Shown here piece after piece: positions 8,411 to 18,022 of a stretch of DNA of 60,438 nucleotides. The position numbers and the translations under genes are program-made. The stretch is from Halococcus salifodinae DSM 8989 (GTDB taxonomy: Archaea; Halobacteriota; Halobacteria; Halobacteriales; Halococcaceae). Below the pieces are notes generated by a model, which was not told the DNA's origin, searched no databases, and worked only from the letters and a program-made list of their open reading frames with translations. The stretch covers positions 1 to 60,438 of the forward strand of contig NZ_AOME01000077.1 of NCBI RefSeq assembly GCF_000336935.1, in the 5' to 3' direction. The first letter of the stretch is position 1; each line of letters starts with the position of its first letter.

Positions 8411-8570
8411 AATAAATCTATTCAAAAATATATAGCGACCGCAACTGGACGGGATCTCTCCATGAAATTCTGTCTCCTCTCCCTTGGTTGGGATACGGAG
8501 ACTCGATTCACACCTTCAGAAGCGTGTGGTGAAGACAGCGCGATAATAGTAGTGTATCGTAATATATAGG
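8411..8570. promoter_or_regulatory. AT-rich divergent promoter region, AbrB-PhoU / phoU
   Basis: Between the two divergent phosphate-control genes there are several TATA-like stretches: AATAAATC and AAAAATATATAG near the left gene, and TCGTAATATATAGG in the centre. The first is placed correctly for the AbrB-PhoU start on the minus strand. For phoU a later GTACATTACG (around 8614-8623) is better placed than the central one. The density of AT-rich motifs in GC-rich DNA suggests controlled expression. Confidence 0.5.
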
Positions 8571-8644
8571 CAGCAATAGTACTACCAATATTCGGTGCCA
8601 AATTCGTCGAAGGGTACATTACGTGGACGGTCCGACGGGGTGGT

Positions 8645-9316
8645 ATGCCCCGCGAGAGTTATCAGGAGCAGCTCGATACGCTTCGCGAGGACGTCCTCTA
8701 CATGAGCGAGATCGTCCTCGAACGTCTCCGGATGGGTCTCGACGCGCTCGCCCGCAAGGACGAGGCGGCCGCACAGGAGGTCATCGATGGCGACGCCGAG
8801 ATCAACCGGATGTATCTCGATCTCGAAGGCAGCTGTATCGATCTGTTCGCCCTCCAGCAGCCGGTTGCAGGCGACCTACGCTTCATCGCCTCCTCGTTCA
8901 AGGTCATCACCGATCTCGAACGCATCGCGGATCTCGCCACCAATCTCGGCGAGTACACTCTCCAGGCCGAACGCGACGTCTTCCCCGAGGTCGACATCCA
9001 AGGGATCGGTGATTACACCGTCGACATGGTCGAGAACGCCATGACCGCCTACGACGAGGAAGACATCGATGCCTGCTACGCCATCGACGAGCGCGACGAC
9101 AATCTCGACGACCGGTGTGAGCGCGCGTCGAGCGTCGTCGTCCGGGACCTGATCGAAACCCAACTCGACGCCGGCGAGAGCGTCGAGCAGATGATGGCTG
9201 ACGTCTCGCGACTCCTGCTCACGATCCGCGACCTCGAACGCATCGGCGATCACGCGGTCAACATCTCTGCACGGACGCTGTACATGGTCGAGAACGACGA
9301 CGAGCTCATCTACTGA
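8645..9316 (+). CDS. phoU: phosphate signalling protein PhoU
   Basis: A 223-residue protein made of two three-helix PhoU repeats. Each carries the E/D-rich metal-binding signature: DLERIADLATNLGEY in the first half and DLERIGDHAVNIS in the second. PhoU links phosphate transport to regulation. No pst genes are in the window, but a PiT transporter lies about 12 kb downstream and an AbrB-PhoU regulator is divergent. The start MPRESYQEQLD is the family norm. A repeat B element begins immediately after the stop. Confidence 0.93.
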   Translation: MPRESYQEQLDTLREDVLYMSEIVLERLRMGLDALARKDEAAAQEVIDGDAEINRMYLDLEGSCIDLFALQQPVAGDLRFIASSFKVITDLERIADLATNLGEYTLQAERDVFPEVDIQGIGDYTVDMVENAMTAYDEEDIDACYAIDERDDNLDDRCERASSVVVRDLIETQLDAGESVEQMMADVSRLLLTIRDLERIGDHAVNISARTLYMVENDDELIY

Positions 9317-9535
9317 ACGTTTTTACTTCGGGGGTTCGCGCGCTCGCTTCGCGCGCTCAACCCCTCGCAAAAGCGTTCATGAAAAACCCCGCTCGCTCCC
9401 TGCGGTCGCTTCGCGGTAGAACTACTAGCGACTACCGCAGGCCGCACCGCCACCTCCTCCGTACAGCACCGCCGAAGCCCTCGCCCACTCACTCCGAGCA
9501 CCCGCTCGCCCTTCATCCACCAGGAGAGCGTGCTC
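9317..9535 (+). repeat. dispersed 3' repeat family B, copy 2
   Basis: It starts at the phoU stop with ACGTTTTTACTTCGGGG. A palindrome (GCGCGCTCGCTTCGCGCGC), CCCCTCGCAAAAGCGTTCATGAAAAACC, a CGCGGTA...ACTAGC box, and the tail CAGCACCGCCGAAGCCCTCG with CGCCCTTCATCCACC follow. The order and orientation relative to the upstream gene are as in the other copies. The T-tract probably terminates phoU. Confidence 0.85.
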
Positions 9536-9584
9536 TCGTGAGCCTCGACTCACCCCGTTTGTCGAGACACCAGGAACCGCACCG

Positions 9585-10025
9585 CTACCGCCGGCCAAGG
9601 TCGTCGAGCACGACCGGATCGTAGAACGTCACGTCGTCTCGGAGCCGTTCGGGAGCCATCCACGTCGCCTCATAGGTCTCGTCGAGTTCCGGTTCGCGGC
9701 CCTCGAAGCTGTCGCGCTCGTACGGCCAGTCCTCGGCGATGTCGCCCTCGTACACCCGCCAGATTTCGTGGCCCTGCTCGCCGTCGAAGGTGAACACGTT
9801 CTCGTAGGTTCCAGTGGGGTTGACGTTCGTGAGTTCGACATCGAGTTCCTCGCGGAACTCACGGACGACCGATTTGCGGCTGTGTTCGCCGAACTCGACG
9901 CCACCGCCGATGAGCCGGTAGAACGGCTCGTCCTCGCCGGGTTCGTCGTCCTTCGAGACCAAAATTTCTCCGTTCTCTCGACGGACGGCCGCGAGTGCGA
10001 CCGGCCTGATGGCTCGCCAACTCAT
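9585..10025 (-). CDS. NUDIX hydrolase
   Basis: A 146-residue NUDIX-fold enzyme. The Nudix box runs from GGGVEFGEHS to VVREFREELDVEL, with all the metal-binding glutamates. Such enzymes hydrolyse nucleoside diphosphates linked to another moiety; the substrate here is unknown. The start MSWRAIRPVALAAV leads straight into the first strand. It is on the same strand as the CDC48 gene behind it, separated by a repeat B fragment. Confidence 0.85.
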   Translation of the reverse strand: MSWRAIRPVALAAVRRENGEILVSKDDEPGEDEPFYRLIGGGVEFGEHSRKSVVREFREELDVELTNVNPTGTYENVFTFDGEQGHEIWRVYEGDIAEDWPYERDSFEGREPELDETYEATWMAPERLRDDVTFYDPVVLDDLGRR

Positions 10026-10075
10026 AGGAAACGTGGAGAGCGGCGTCGGCCCGATAGCAGTTGCGGTTCGGCAGT

Positions 10076-10181
10076 GTGGTGTGGCTGCGGGGCGGTGCGG
10101 TCGCGGAGAAGGCTAGCAATCCCTACCGCGAGCGAACGCAGTGAACGAGCGACGGGGGTGAAGTAACAAAGTGGAGATCGG
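10076..10181 (-). repeat. dispersed 3' repeat family B, copy 3 (shortened)
   Basis: Read on the minus strand from the CDC48 stop it has ACTTTGTTACTTCACCCCC, then GTTCGCTCGCGGTAGGGATTGCTAGC, CTTCTCCGCGACCGC and CACCGCCCCGCAGCC. The middle A-tract box present in full copies is missing, so this is an internally deleted or minimal copy in the same gene-linked orientation. Confidence 0.75.
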
Positions 10182-12449
10182 CTATTGGAACGTCCGGCCG
10201 ACCTCGCGATCCTCGGCGGGTTCGCCGCTGTCGAAGCGTTCTTCGATTTCGTCGTAGCGTTCCCGAGTTTCCTCGGTCACGCTCGCGGTCACTTCCGAGA
10301 GCGCGTCCTCGAAGTGGCTCTCGTCGATCCGGACGTTACCGACGCTGCCGTCGATGTCCTCTGGGTCGACGCTCTCGATGAACTCCCGGGTCGCGGCCAT
10401 CGCGGCCTCGCGGGTGACGGCCTCGATGTCAGCGCCAACGTAGCCCTTCGTCCGGCGGGCGAGGTCGGCGAGGTCGATACCGTCGGCGAGGGGTTTGCCC
10501 CGCGTGTGGACCTCGAAGATCGCCTCGCGGGCGTCCTCGTCGGGCACCGGGACGTGGACGTGGCGATCCAGTCGGCCAGGCCGGAGGAGCGCGCTGTCGA
10601 TCAGGTCCGGTCGGTTGGAAGTGGCGATCACCACGACGTCCTCCAACTCTTCGAGCCCGTCGAGCTCGGTCAGGAGCTGGGAGACGACGCGCTCGCCGAC
10701 CCCGGAGTCGCCCATGTTGCGGCCGCGCTCGCCCGCGATCGAGTCGATCTCGTCGAAGAAGATCACCGTGGGAGCGTTCTCGCGTGCCTTGGAGAACACC
10801 TCGCGGACGCCTTTCTCCGACTCGCCGACGAACTTGTTGAGGAGTTCGGGACCCTTGATCGAGATGAAGTTCGACTCGGCCTCGTTCGCGACGGCCTTCG
10901 CGAGTAGGGTCTTGCCGGTGCCTGGCGGCCCGTACATCATCACGCCCTTCGCGGCGTTCATGTCCATCGCCTCGAACACCTCGGGGTAGTCGAGCGGCCA
11001 CTGGACGGTCTCGCGCAGGCGCTCTTTGGTGTCTCCGAGGCCGCCGACGCTCTCCCACGTCACGTCGGGCACCTCGACGAAGACCTCCCGGAGCGCGCTC
11101 GGCTCGATGCCCTTGAGCGCGCCCTTGACGTCTTCACGGGTGACCTGCATCGCTTCGAGCACCTCGGCGTCGACCTCCTCCTCGTCGAGGTCGAGTTCGG
11201 GCCGAATCCTCCGAAGGGCGTTCATCGCCGACTCCTTCGCGAGGCTCTCGATGTCCGATCCGACGAACCCGTGGGTGTTCTCTGCGTACTGGTCGAGATC
11301 GATATCGTCGGCCAGCGGCATCCCGCGGGTGTGGACCTGGAGGATCTCTTTCCTCCCTCCCTTGTCGGGCACACCGATCTCGATTTCCCTGTCGAACCGG
11401 CCGCCGCGCCGGAGCGCGGGATCGATCGCGTCCACGCGGTTGGTGGCGGCGATCACGGTGACTTGGCCGCGCTCTTCGAGCCCGTCCATCAGACTCAGCA
11501 GTTGGGCCACGACCCGGCGCTCGACGTCGCCGGAGGTTTCGTCGCGCTTCGGCGCGATCGAGTCGATCTCGTCGATGAAGATGATCGCGGGCTCGTTCTC
11601 TTCGGCCTCGTCGAACATCTCGCGGAGCTGTTCTTCGCTCTCGCCGTAGTACTTCGACATGATCTCCGGCCCGGAGATCGTCTCGAAGTGGGCGTCGATC
11701 TCGTTCGCGACCGCCTTCGCGATCAGCGTCTTCCCGGTGCCCGGCGGCCCGTGCAGGAGAACTCCCTTCGGCGGCTCGATCCCCAACTGCTGGAACAGTT
11801 CAGGGTGGCGCATCGGGAGCTCGATCATCTCGCGAACCTGTTCGAGCTCGCGGTCCAGCCCGCCAATATCCTCGTAGGTCACGGAGGGGGCGCTCGCGCC
11901 GCTGCCGCCGCCCGTAGCGTCGGAGACGATCTCCTCGGCGGGCTTCTCACTCACTTCGATCTCGGTGGTCTCCGCGACGATCACCGTTCCGTCGGGGTTC
12001 GTTTCGGCGACCTTCAGCGGGATGCGCTGGCCCGACCCACCCGAGAACGGGCCGAACCCGAGCGAGAACGGGATGGTCTGACCCTGGGTGATCGCCTGAC
12101 CCGAGAGCTTGTCCTGGATGTACGGTCCGACGTTCCCCCGGATGCGGAGGTTCTGGGGGAGCGCCACCGTCACGGACTGGGCGGGCTTGACGTCGGCCTT
12201 CTCGATCGTGACGTGATCGTCGATCCCGACCTGGGCCTCACTGCGGAGCTGGCCGTCGACTCGGATCACGTCGCGGCCCCCATCGTCGGGGTAGCCAGGC
12301 CAGACGCGCGCGATCGCGCGCCCTTCGCCGCTGTCGATCACGATGTAGTCGCCGTTTTCGAGGTCGAGCTCCTCCATCGCGGCCCGATCGACCGCCGCGA
12401 GGCCGCGGCCGGCGTCTTTCTGCTTCAGGGGTTTGACGGTGAGCTTCAT
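10182..12449 (-). CDS. cdc48: CDC48/VCP-type AAA ATPase (paralog 1)
   Basis: A 755-residue hexameric unfoldase feeding substrates to the proteasome. An N-domain (about 1-185) precedes D1 with Walker A GPPGTGKT (234-241) and Walker B FIDEID (291-296), then D2 with Walker A (507-514) and Walker B FFDEID (564-569). The C-terminal tail is long and acidic. The ATG overlaps the stop of the preceding small gene by ATGA, so the two are translationally coupled. A second, distinct CDC48 occurs at 43.5 kb. An RRGGRFDRE loop replaces the common RRPGRFDRE in D1. Confidence 0.95.
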   Translation of the reverse strand: MKLTVKPLKQKDAGRGLAAVDRAAMEELDLENGDYIVIDSGEGRAIARVWPGYPDDGGRDVIRVDGQLRSEAQVGIDDHVTIEKADVKPAQSVTVALPQNLRIRGNVGPYIQDKLSGQAITQGQTIPFSLGFGPFSGGSGQRIPLKVAETNPDGTVIVAETTEIEVSEKPAEEIVSDATGGGSGASAPSVTYEDIGGLDRELEQVREMIELPMRHPELFQQLGIEPPKGVLLHGPPGTGKTLIAKAVANEIDAHFETISGPEIMSKYYGESEEQLREMFDEAEENEPAIIFIDEIDSIAPKRDETSGDVERRVVAQLLSLMDGLEERGQVTVIAATNRVDAIDPALRRGGRFDREIEIGVPDKGGRKEILQVHTRGMPLADDIDLDQYAENTHGFVGSDIESLAKESAMNALRRIRPELDLDEEEVDAEVLEAMQVTREDVKGALKGIEPSALREVFVEVPDVTWESVGGLGDTKERLRETVQWPLDYPEVFEAMDMNAAKGVMMYGPPGTGKTLLAKAVANEAESNFISIKGPELLNKFVGESEKGVREVFSKARENAPTVIFFDEIDSIAGERGRNMGDSGVGERVVSQLLTELDGLEELEDVVVIATSNRPDLIDSALLRPGRLDRHVHVPVPDEDAREAIFEVHTRGKPLADGIDLADLARRTKGYVGADIEAVTREAAMAATREFIESVDPEDIDGSVGNVRIDESHFEDALSEVTASVTEETRERYDEIEERFDSGEPAEDREVGRTFQ

Positions 12450-12685
12450 CGTTCCACCTCGACAGTAAGCACGCCGTTGTTGATACCGGCTTCGACGGTC
12501 CCCGATTCCGGCACCTCGAACTCGGCCTGATCGTCGTCGCCCACGATCAGTACCGTGTTCCCGACGACGTCGACCGTCGTCTCACCGAGTCCGACATCAA
12601 CCGCGTACACCACCTGATCGTCGTACTCGTACCGCCGGAGTTCGCCGGTGTCGCGCTCGTCGAACTGCTGGAGCTTTGGTGTCAT
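12446..12685 (-). CDS. DUF7127-like small beta-rich protein, CDC48 partner
   Basis: A 79-residue protein predicted to be nearly all beta strand ([33 protein letters not shown]). This resembles a minimal Hsp20/CS domain; I recall the haloarchaeal family as DUF7127. It overlaps the CDC48 start by four bases and shares its promoter, so a role in substrate handling for CDC48 or in stress response is inferred. The start is fixed by a TATA box about 27 bases upstream. Confidence 0.75.
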   Translation of the reverse strand: MTPKLQQFDERDTGELRRYEYDDQVVYAVDVGLGETTVDVVGNTVLIVGDDDQAEFEVPESGTVEAGINNGVLTVEVER

Positions 12686-12686
12686 C

Positions 12687-12701
12687 CTAACCCTTGGTTA
12701 G
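12687..12701. promoter_or_regulatory. palindrome at the CDC48 operon start site
   Basis: CTAACC-CTT-GGTTAG is a perfect 6-bp inverted repeat with a 3-base spacer. It lies between the TATA box and the ATG of the DUF7127-like gene and would cover the transcription start. This is a good position for a repressor operator. Confidence 0.5.
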
Positions 12702-12708
12702 TCCTTCT

Positions 12709-12721
12709 AATATATAAATGT
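12709..12721 (-). promoter_or_regulatory. TATA box of the CDC48 operon
   Basis: On the minus strand the DNA reads CATTTATATATTAG, a strong AT-rich box centred about 29 bases before the ATG. The transcript should be essentially leaderless. Confidence 0.7.
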
Positions 12722-12919
12722 ATTGCCCATGATCCCGGCACGTGGGTAGTCTACGAACCGATCGCTGGTATTGTGGTTCAGGTTGAAGAGTGGAGTCCCA
12801 GCGGCGAGGATCCCGGGAAACCTCAGCCCAATCGTCCGTCGTCGACGGTCGGTCCGGACGCGCTTCGTGGTGACCCGTTCTCGCCGACAGTATATGTGCG
12901 TCGCCGACGAACTCGGGGT

Positions 12920-13708
12920 ATGGAAACCGTTACCCACGGCGGCCGGACGACGGCCTACGAACGGGCGGGCGACGATCGTGATGGTGCGCGGGTGCTGTAC
13001 GTCCACGGCAGCGGGGCGGACAGGGAGATCTGGCGTGCCCAGTTGGACGAGGACACGCGGCCGGCGGTCGCGCTCGATCTGAGTGGCCACGGCGACTCCG
13101 AAGACGTCGACGCCGATCCGGGCTACGAGGCGCTCTCGGCGTACGCCGACGACGTGCTCGCAGTCGCCGACGCGACCGACGCCGAGATCCTCGTCGGTAA
13201 CTCGCTCGGCGGCGCGATCTGTCAGCATCTCGCGCTCGAACGCGACGCGTCGCCAGCGGGCCTCGTGCTCGCCGGGACCGGCGCGAAGCTCACCGTGATG
13301 GACGACCTGCGCGCGTGGCTCGACGAGGACTTCGACCGCGCCATCGAGTTCCTCCACGCCGAGGATCGACTGTTTCACGACACCGACCGTCCCGCAGTCG
13401 AGAGCTCGAAGGCCACGATGCGCGCGGTCGGCCAAGCGACCACTCGCCGGGACTTCGAGACCTGCCACCGGTTCGACGTCCGGGGGCAACTCGATGGGAT
13501 CGACGCACCCACACTCGCGATCTGTGGCGAACACGACGGACTGACCCCGCCGCGATACCACGAGTACCTCGCCGAGAACGTGCCGAACGCGACCGCCACC
13601 GTTCTCCCCGACGCCGCCCACCTCGCGATGATCGAGCAGCCGACGGCGTTCGACGACGCGATCGAGGGGTTCGTTCGGGAAATCGAAGACGAGATGCCTC
13701 GATCCTGA
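12920..13708 (+). CDS. alpha/beta-fold hydrolase
   Basis: A 262-residue alpha/beta hydrolase. The oxyanion-hole loop is VHGSGADREIW (28-38), the nucleophile elbow is GNSLGG with S95, the acid is probably in CGEHDGL, and the histidine is in DAAHLAMIEQP near the C-terminus. The complete triad suggests an active esterase or related enzyme; the substrate is unknown. The ATG before ETVTHGG was taken because upstream codons lie in promoter-like sequence. Confidence 0.88.
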   Translation: METVTHGGRTTAYERAGDDRDGARVLYVHGSGADREIWRAQLDEDTRPAVALDLSGHGDSEDVDADPGYEALSAYADDVLAVADATDAEILVGNSLGGAICQHLALERDASPAGLVLAGTGAKLTVMDDLRAWLDEDFDRAIEFLHAEDRLFHDTDRPAVESSKATMRAVGQATTRRDFETCHRFDVRGQLDGIDAPTLAICGEHDGLTPPRYHEYLAENVPNATATVLPDAAHLAMIEQPTAFDDAIEGFVREIEDEMPRS

Positions 13709-13744
13709 GGAAAGACCTATGTTCCCGCGCCCGGCTCGTGGATC

Positions 13745-14767
13745 GTGAACGCGTCCGTCGACCTGCTCCGGCTGCTCGCGCTCCCCGTGCTCGGCTGGGC
13801 TGCCGTCCGTGATCTGCGAACGCGCCGGGTGGCGAACCGGACGTGGCTGCCGCTCGTCGCCCTCGGTGGCGCGCTGCTCGCGTGGGAGGCGTGGACGATA
13901 TGGCACGGCGGCCTCGACGCCGAACGCCGACTGTTCGTCGTCCGCGTCGCCGTCAGCGTGGGCGTGATCGCCCCACTCGGCACCCTGTTCTGGTGGCTCG
14001 GCGCGTTCGGCGGCGCTGATGCGAAGGCGCTCGCCGCGGTCTGCCTGTGTTTTCCGACACCACCCTCGTATCTTCTCCCGACCTCACCGTCGCTCGTTCT
14101 CCCGTTCACGACCGTGAGCGGTGCGTTCGCCGTGACGATCCTCACGAACGCGGCGCTCGTCGGCGCGGTCTACCCGCTCTCACTTACCGCCCGGAACGCG
14201 CTCGCGGGACGAATCACGACGACGATGGCCGTGGGTCGGCCGATTTCGTGGGAGAGGATTCCCGCAATCCACGGCCGGCTGCTCGGGCGGGCGAACGGGC
14301 TCGATGCGGGCCTCGATCTCGACGCACTCCGGATGTATCTCGCGTGGCGTAACACGAGTCTCGCCGCGCTCCGCGCCGCACCTGCTGAAGGACGCGACCC
14401 CGAGAGCCTGCCGACGGAACCGAACGCGCCCGGCGACGGACGGATCGACGCCGCCACCGACGGCGGGCCGCGACACGGAGACAGCCGAGCGACTGAACCG
14501 GTCCGCGACGCAACGGCAAGCGATCGGGAGAGCGTACAGAATTCGGCCGACTCGTGGGGCGCAGCGGCGTTTTGTGACGACGTGGACGACGCCTACGGCG
14601 CGACCCCCGCCAACCTCCGTACGGCGCTCGACCACCTCACGACGGCGGAATCGGTGTGGATCTCGCCGGGCATCCCGTTTCTCGTCCCGCTGTTCGGCGG
14701 ACTCTGTCTCGCGCTGGCGTACGGCGATCTGCTCTACGCCGGGCTCGCGCTGCTCGGAGTGCTCTGA
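13745..14767 (+). CDS. pibD: archaeal prepilin/prearchaellin peptidase
   Basis: A 340-residue polytopic membrane aspartyl protease of family A24 (type III signal peptidase). The first catalytic aspartate is D23 in AAVRDLRTRRV and the second D92 in the GADAK motif (90-94). It cleaves class III signal peptides of archaellins and pilins at the cytoplasmic face. A cytoplasmic, poorly conserved insert (about 185-300, acidic and low complexity) precedes the last two membrane segments, making it longer than bacterial homologs. The start is GTG. No pilin genes are adjacent. Confidence 0.85.
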   Translation: MNASVDLLRLLALPVLGWAAVRDLRTRRVANRTWLPLVALGGALLAWEAWTIWHGGLDAERRLFVVRVAVSVGVIAPLGTLFWWLGAFGGADAKALAAVCLCFPTPPSYLLPTSPSLVLPFTTVSGAFAVTILTNAALVGAVYPLSLTARNALAGRITTTMAVGRPISWERIPAIHGRLLGRANGLDAGLDLDALRMYLAWRNTSLAALRAAPAEGRDPESLPTEPNAPGDGRIDAATDGGPRHGDSRATEPVRDATASDRESVQNSADSWGAAAFCDDVDDAYGATPANLRTALDHLTTAESVWISPGIPFLVPLFGGLCLALAYGDLLYAGLALLGVL

Positions 14768-14802
14768 GTCCACTCTCACGGAGCTCGCGGCGAAGGAGCG
14801 GA

Positions 14803-15483
14803 TCAGCGACGGACGCGCGCCACGAGCCGTTCGAGCAGTCCCCCCGAATCGGCGTCGTCCCAGAGCCCGAAGGCGTCGGCGATGTCGGCGTTTCGGCTGG
14901 CGACGATGTCCTCACGCTCGGGCGCGACGACCACGAGGTTGATCTCGTAGTGGCCGTGGTAGCCGTACTTCAGCAGGGTGCGGTCCGTGAACCCCTCGAC
15001 GAACGATCGGGTATCGGGGTCGATCGTGTCGGTCGCGATCGCGAACGTGAACTCGGTGCTGTAATGTTCCTCGTTCGGTGCGATCCACTCGTCGGCGAGC
15101 CTGTGACCGAGATCGACGAGGCGTTCGAGTTCCGCGACGTCGACCCGATCGGCCCGACGGACGAACAGGTGCTCGCCCGACTCGTGGTGGCCGTACGAGA
15201 GCGCCTCGTGGAAGAACTGTTTGTGGCTCTCGATGTGGAGTTCGCCGTAGAGCGTGAATCGCTCGCCACGGACGTGGCGATCACGATCGAGATCGTAGTT
15301 GAACAGCAGTCGATCGCTCACTCGATCCACGTACTCGTCGTCCCAGTCGGGAACGTCGGGATACGTGGCTGTGTCGGGTTCGGCTGCGGCATCGCTGGCG
15401 TCGTCCGCACCGTCCTCGGCGACGGCGTCCGTCGCGTCGGGTTCGATCCGTCCCGCCTCGCCGCCGTTCGCATCGGCGGTCAT
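14803..15483 (-). CDS. conserved haloarchaeal protein, unknown function
   Basis: A 226-residue protein. A disordered acidic N-terminus (about 45 residues) precedes an alpha/beta core with DRLLFNYDLDRD, FTLYGELHIESHKQFFHEALSYGHH and LKYGYHGHYEINLVVVAPE. The many histidines in the core could bind metal. I do not recognise a characterised family. It is convergent with pibD and divergent from the small gene that follows. Confidence 0.7.
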   Translation of the reverse strand: MTADANGGEAGRIEPDATDAVAEDGADDASDAAAEPDTATYPDVPDWDDEYVDRVSDRLLFNYDLDRDRHVRGERFTLYGELHIESHKQFFHEALSYGHHESGEHLFVRRADRVDVAELERLVDLGHRLADEWIAPNEEHYSTEFTFAIATDTIDPDTRSFVEGFTDRTLLKYGYHGHYEINLVVVAPEREDIVASRNADIADAFGLWDDADSGGLLERLVARVRR

Positions 15484-15642
15484 GGGTCGTGGTTTCGGGG
15501 CTCGCAGGGGCGGTCGTCGCTCGGCGTGACGTCGTCGGTGTCGAGAACGCGATAGCCCATGGCAGCGTCACGACGGGCGCGAGTAAAAGCGCACGGCCCA
15601 CACGAACGTTTAAGCGCCTGCTCGGCGTACCGGCGACCGACT

Positions 15643-15870
15643 ATGGGTGGAACTGACCGCGAGGCGTGTGGTCGGTGTGCCATGTCCTCCGTGACCGGCG
15701 TGGCCGCCGACGGACAGAGCGACGAGGACCGCGAGGCCGCGGACCCGTTCGCCGGCGCGCGCATCGAGCTCTCGGAGGACGAACTCCGGAGCGTGTCGCC
15801 CTCCGCGTGGCTCGGCGGGGCGAAGCGCCGGATCGACGCGGTGGCGACTCGTCTCACGTACGGGAAGTAG
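15643..15870 (+). CDS. small conserved protein, unknown function
   Basis: A 75-residue product beginning MGGTDREACGRCAMSS. The CxxC near the start is unpaired and the remainder is acidic, ending in a basic amphipathic helix (WLGGAKRRIDAVATRLTYGK). A CGTTTAAGCG box sits about 30 bases upstream of the ATG and supports the start. Function unknown. The next gene follows after 34 bases and may be co-transcribed. Confidence 0.6.
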   Translation: MGGTDREACGRCAMSSVTGVAADGQSDEDREAADPFAGARIELSEDELRSVSPSAWLGGAKRRIDAVATRLTYGK

Positions 15871-15904
15871 CCCGGTTCGACAAACACGAGGACCACAGGA
15901 CTCG

Positions 15905-16609
15905 ATGGAAGAGAGCATTTCAGGCTTCAAGATCCGGGGCGGATGGAACGACGCGGTCGAACACGGCGAGCGGATCACCCACGCGCTCGCCGAACTCGGG
16001 GCGGAGAGCGAGGCGTTCGAGGAGTGGGACGAGTGGCGACCCAAGAGCCACGAGCGCCTCGGCGAGGACGTCAACGAGAAGACCGCCGAGCAGGCGAGCA
16101 TCGAAGAGGGCGAGGGAGAGAAAGCCGGCAAAGAGCCGAACGAGGACCTCCTGAGTGCGGGCGAGAAGCTCAGCGAGTCCTACGACCGGCTCGACGATCC
16201 CGATGAGGCGGTCGACACGTGGAGCGAATCGCTCGACTACGTCGCGCGCGCGGCCGACTCCGCCGGCCGGAAGGCGGTTCGCACCGTCGAAGACACCGTC
16301 TACCGGAACGTGATGACCCAGGTCGCGCCGTACTACTTCGACAACGAGCTCGTGAGCGCGAACCTCCAGCGCTCGGGGCGCGCACGCGAGGGCGACGACG
16401 TGGGATACGCCTTCGAGGTCAACGTCAACGACGACGATCTCAAAGAGGAAGTCTCCGACCGGCTCGCCGAGTACGACGACGAGGTCGATCGGTGGCACGT
16501 CGACACCCCGAAGAACGTCGAGGCGCTCGAAGCCGCCGAGGGCGGCGAAGTGCCCGAGGAAACAGCGGCGTCCGATGCCGACTCGGACATCGACTTCACG
16601 GCGAACTGA
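15905..16609 (+). CDS. DUF5828-like haloarchaeal protein
   Basis: A 234-residue acidic, mainly helical protein with no membrane segments. The conserved-looking blocks are MEESISGFKIRGGWNDAVEHG at the start, a central TQVAPYYFDNELVSANLQR and a strand-rich YAFEVNVNDDDLK. I recall this haloarchaeal family as DUF5828, without a known function. It ends 6 bases before the convergent CNNM-type gene. Confidence 0.65.
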   Translation: MEESISGFKIRGGWNDAVEHGERITHALAELGAESEAFEEWDEWRPKSHERLGEDVNEKTAEQASIEEGEGEKAGKEPNEDLLSAGEKLSESYDRLDDPDEAVDTWSESLDYVARAADSAGRKAVRTVEDTVYRNVMTQVAPYYFDNELVSANLQRSGRAREGDDVGYAFEVNVNDDDLKEEVSDRLAEYDDEVDRWHVDTPKNVEALEAAEGGEVPEETAASDADSDIDFTAN

Positions 16610-16615
16610 CCCGAC

Positions 16616-18022
16616 TCAGTCCGTCTCGTCCGGCCCGCCATCGGTCTCGGCGGTCGCTTCGGCGTTCGTCTCGGTTTCGGGAAGCCGATGAACACGTGCG
16701 GCCGTGATCCGGGTGTCTTCGACGGATTCGACCGTGATCTCGACCCCATCGTAGGTGAGGCTCTCGCCAGCCTCGACTAGCCGACCCGCACGGTTGAAGA
16801 TGAACCCGGCGATGGTCTCGAACTCCTCGCCCTCGGGGAGGTCGATGTCGAGCGCCTCGTTGACCGCGTGGATGTTGACCTCGCCCTGAGCCACGAGCGT
16901 GTCGTCGTCGACGATCTCGATGGGTTCGTTCTCGCCGCCCTCCAATATCTCGCCCACGATCTCCTCGATCATGTCCTCGACCGAGACGATGCCCTCGGTG
17001 GTGCCGAACTCGTCGATCACGATCGCGATCCGGAGGCGGTCGGCGCGCATCTCACGGAGGAGGTCGTCGACGTTCTTCGACTCGGGGACGTGGAGGGTCG
17101 GCTGGATGAGGTCGTCGAGTTCGAGATCCGCGGACTCGCCGTAGTTCAGGTCCCGGACGAGATCGCGGATGTTGACGATCCCGATGACGTTGTCGAGGCT
17201 GCCCTCGTACACCGGAATCCGGGCGTGACCGCTCTGGACGCAGGTCTCGATCGCCTGCTCGACGGTGGATTCGGCGTCGATCGCGGTCACGTCGAGTCGG
17301 GGGGTCATCACTTCTTTCGCGATGGTGTTGTTGAAACGGAAGATGCGCTGGAGCATCTCGCGTTCGTCCGCTTCGATCACGCCCTCACGCTCGCCGGTCT
17401 CGATCATGTCCTCGATCTCCTCGCGGGTGACGTAGGAGGTCTCGATCGACGAGCGGCCACCGGTGATCCTGTTCACCATCTGTGTCAGATAGTAGAACAG
17501 CGTGATGAGCGGCCACAGCACCTTCTCGACGACCCGCAGCGGCGGGGCAACGCGCCGTGCCCACGACTCGGTGTTCTCGACGGCGTAGGATTTGGGCGCG
17601 CTCTCGCCGAACAGCAGAACGAGCGACGTGATACCGAACGACGAGACGAGCACCGCCGTGCCCGCGTCGAAGTAAAAGCCGACGATGGTCGTCGAGATGG
17701 ACGACATCGTGATGTTGACGAGGTTGTTACCCACCAGAATCGTCACGAGCAAGCGGTGGGGGTCCTCCTTGAGGGCCTTGACTGTCTGCGCGCCACGCTG
17801 GCCCTTCTCGATCATCGCGTCGAGGCGGTGGGCCGGCAGGGAGAACATCGCGATCTCCGAGGAGGAGAAAAACCCCGAGAAGCCGATCAGCACGAGGATC
17901 ATGAGCGCACCGATGCCGGCGAACGCCGTCTGGGAGAGCGAAATCCCGAGCACGTCCATCTGGATGGGAGTGACTGCTGGTATCGGCGCGGACGAAGCCG
18001 TCGTGAGTGGAAGTATGCCCAT
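16616..18022 (-). CDS. CNNM/CorC-type (hemolysin family) membrane protein
   Basis: A 468-residue protein with an N-terminal DUF21 domain of about four membrane segments (starting FAGIGALMILVLIGFSGFFSSSEIA), then a CBS pair (region EVMTPRLDVTAI to IEEIVGEI) and a C-terminal CorC/HlyC domain. Members export or regulate Mg2+/Co2+. The ATG giving MGILPLTT lies about 34 bases after a GTTTAATCC box, which argues against the longer frame. It is divergent from the glutaredoxin operon. Confidence 0.88.
   Translation of the reverse strand: MGILPLTTASSAPIPAVTPIQMDVLGISLSQTAFAGIGALMILVLIGFSGFFSSSEIAMFSLPAHRLDAMIEKGQRGAQTVKALKEDPHRLLVTILVGNNLVNITMSSISTTIVGFYFDAGTAVLVSSFGITSLVLLFGESAPKSYAVENTESWARRVAPPLRVVEKVLWPLITLFYYLTQMVNRITGGRSSIETSYVTREEIEDMIETGEREGVIEADEREMLQRIFRFNNTIAKEVMTPRLDVTAIDAESTVEQAIETCVQSGHARIPVYEGSLDNVIGIVNIRDLVRDLNYGESADLELDDLIQPTLHVPESKNVDDLLREMRADRLRIAIVIDEFGTTEGIVSVEDMIEEIVGEILEGGENEPIEIVDDDTLVAQGEVNIHAVNEALDIDLPEGEEFETIAGFIFNRAGRLVEAGESLTYDGVEITVESVEDTRITAARVHRLPETETNAEATAETDGGPDETD

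Noticed and set aside
12707-13906. Minus-strand 399-residue frame opposite the alpha/beta hydrolase
   Set aside because: It is low-complexity, Arg-rich antisense sequence; the plus strand encodes a complete hydrolase triad.
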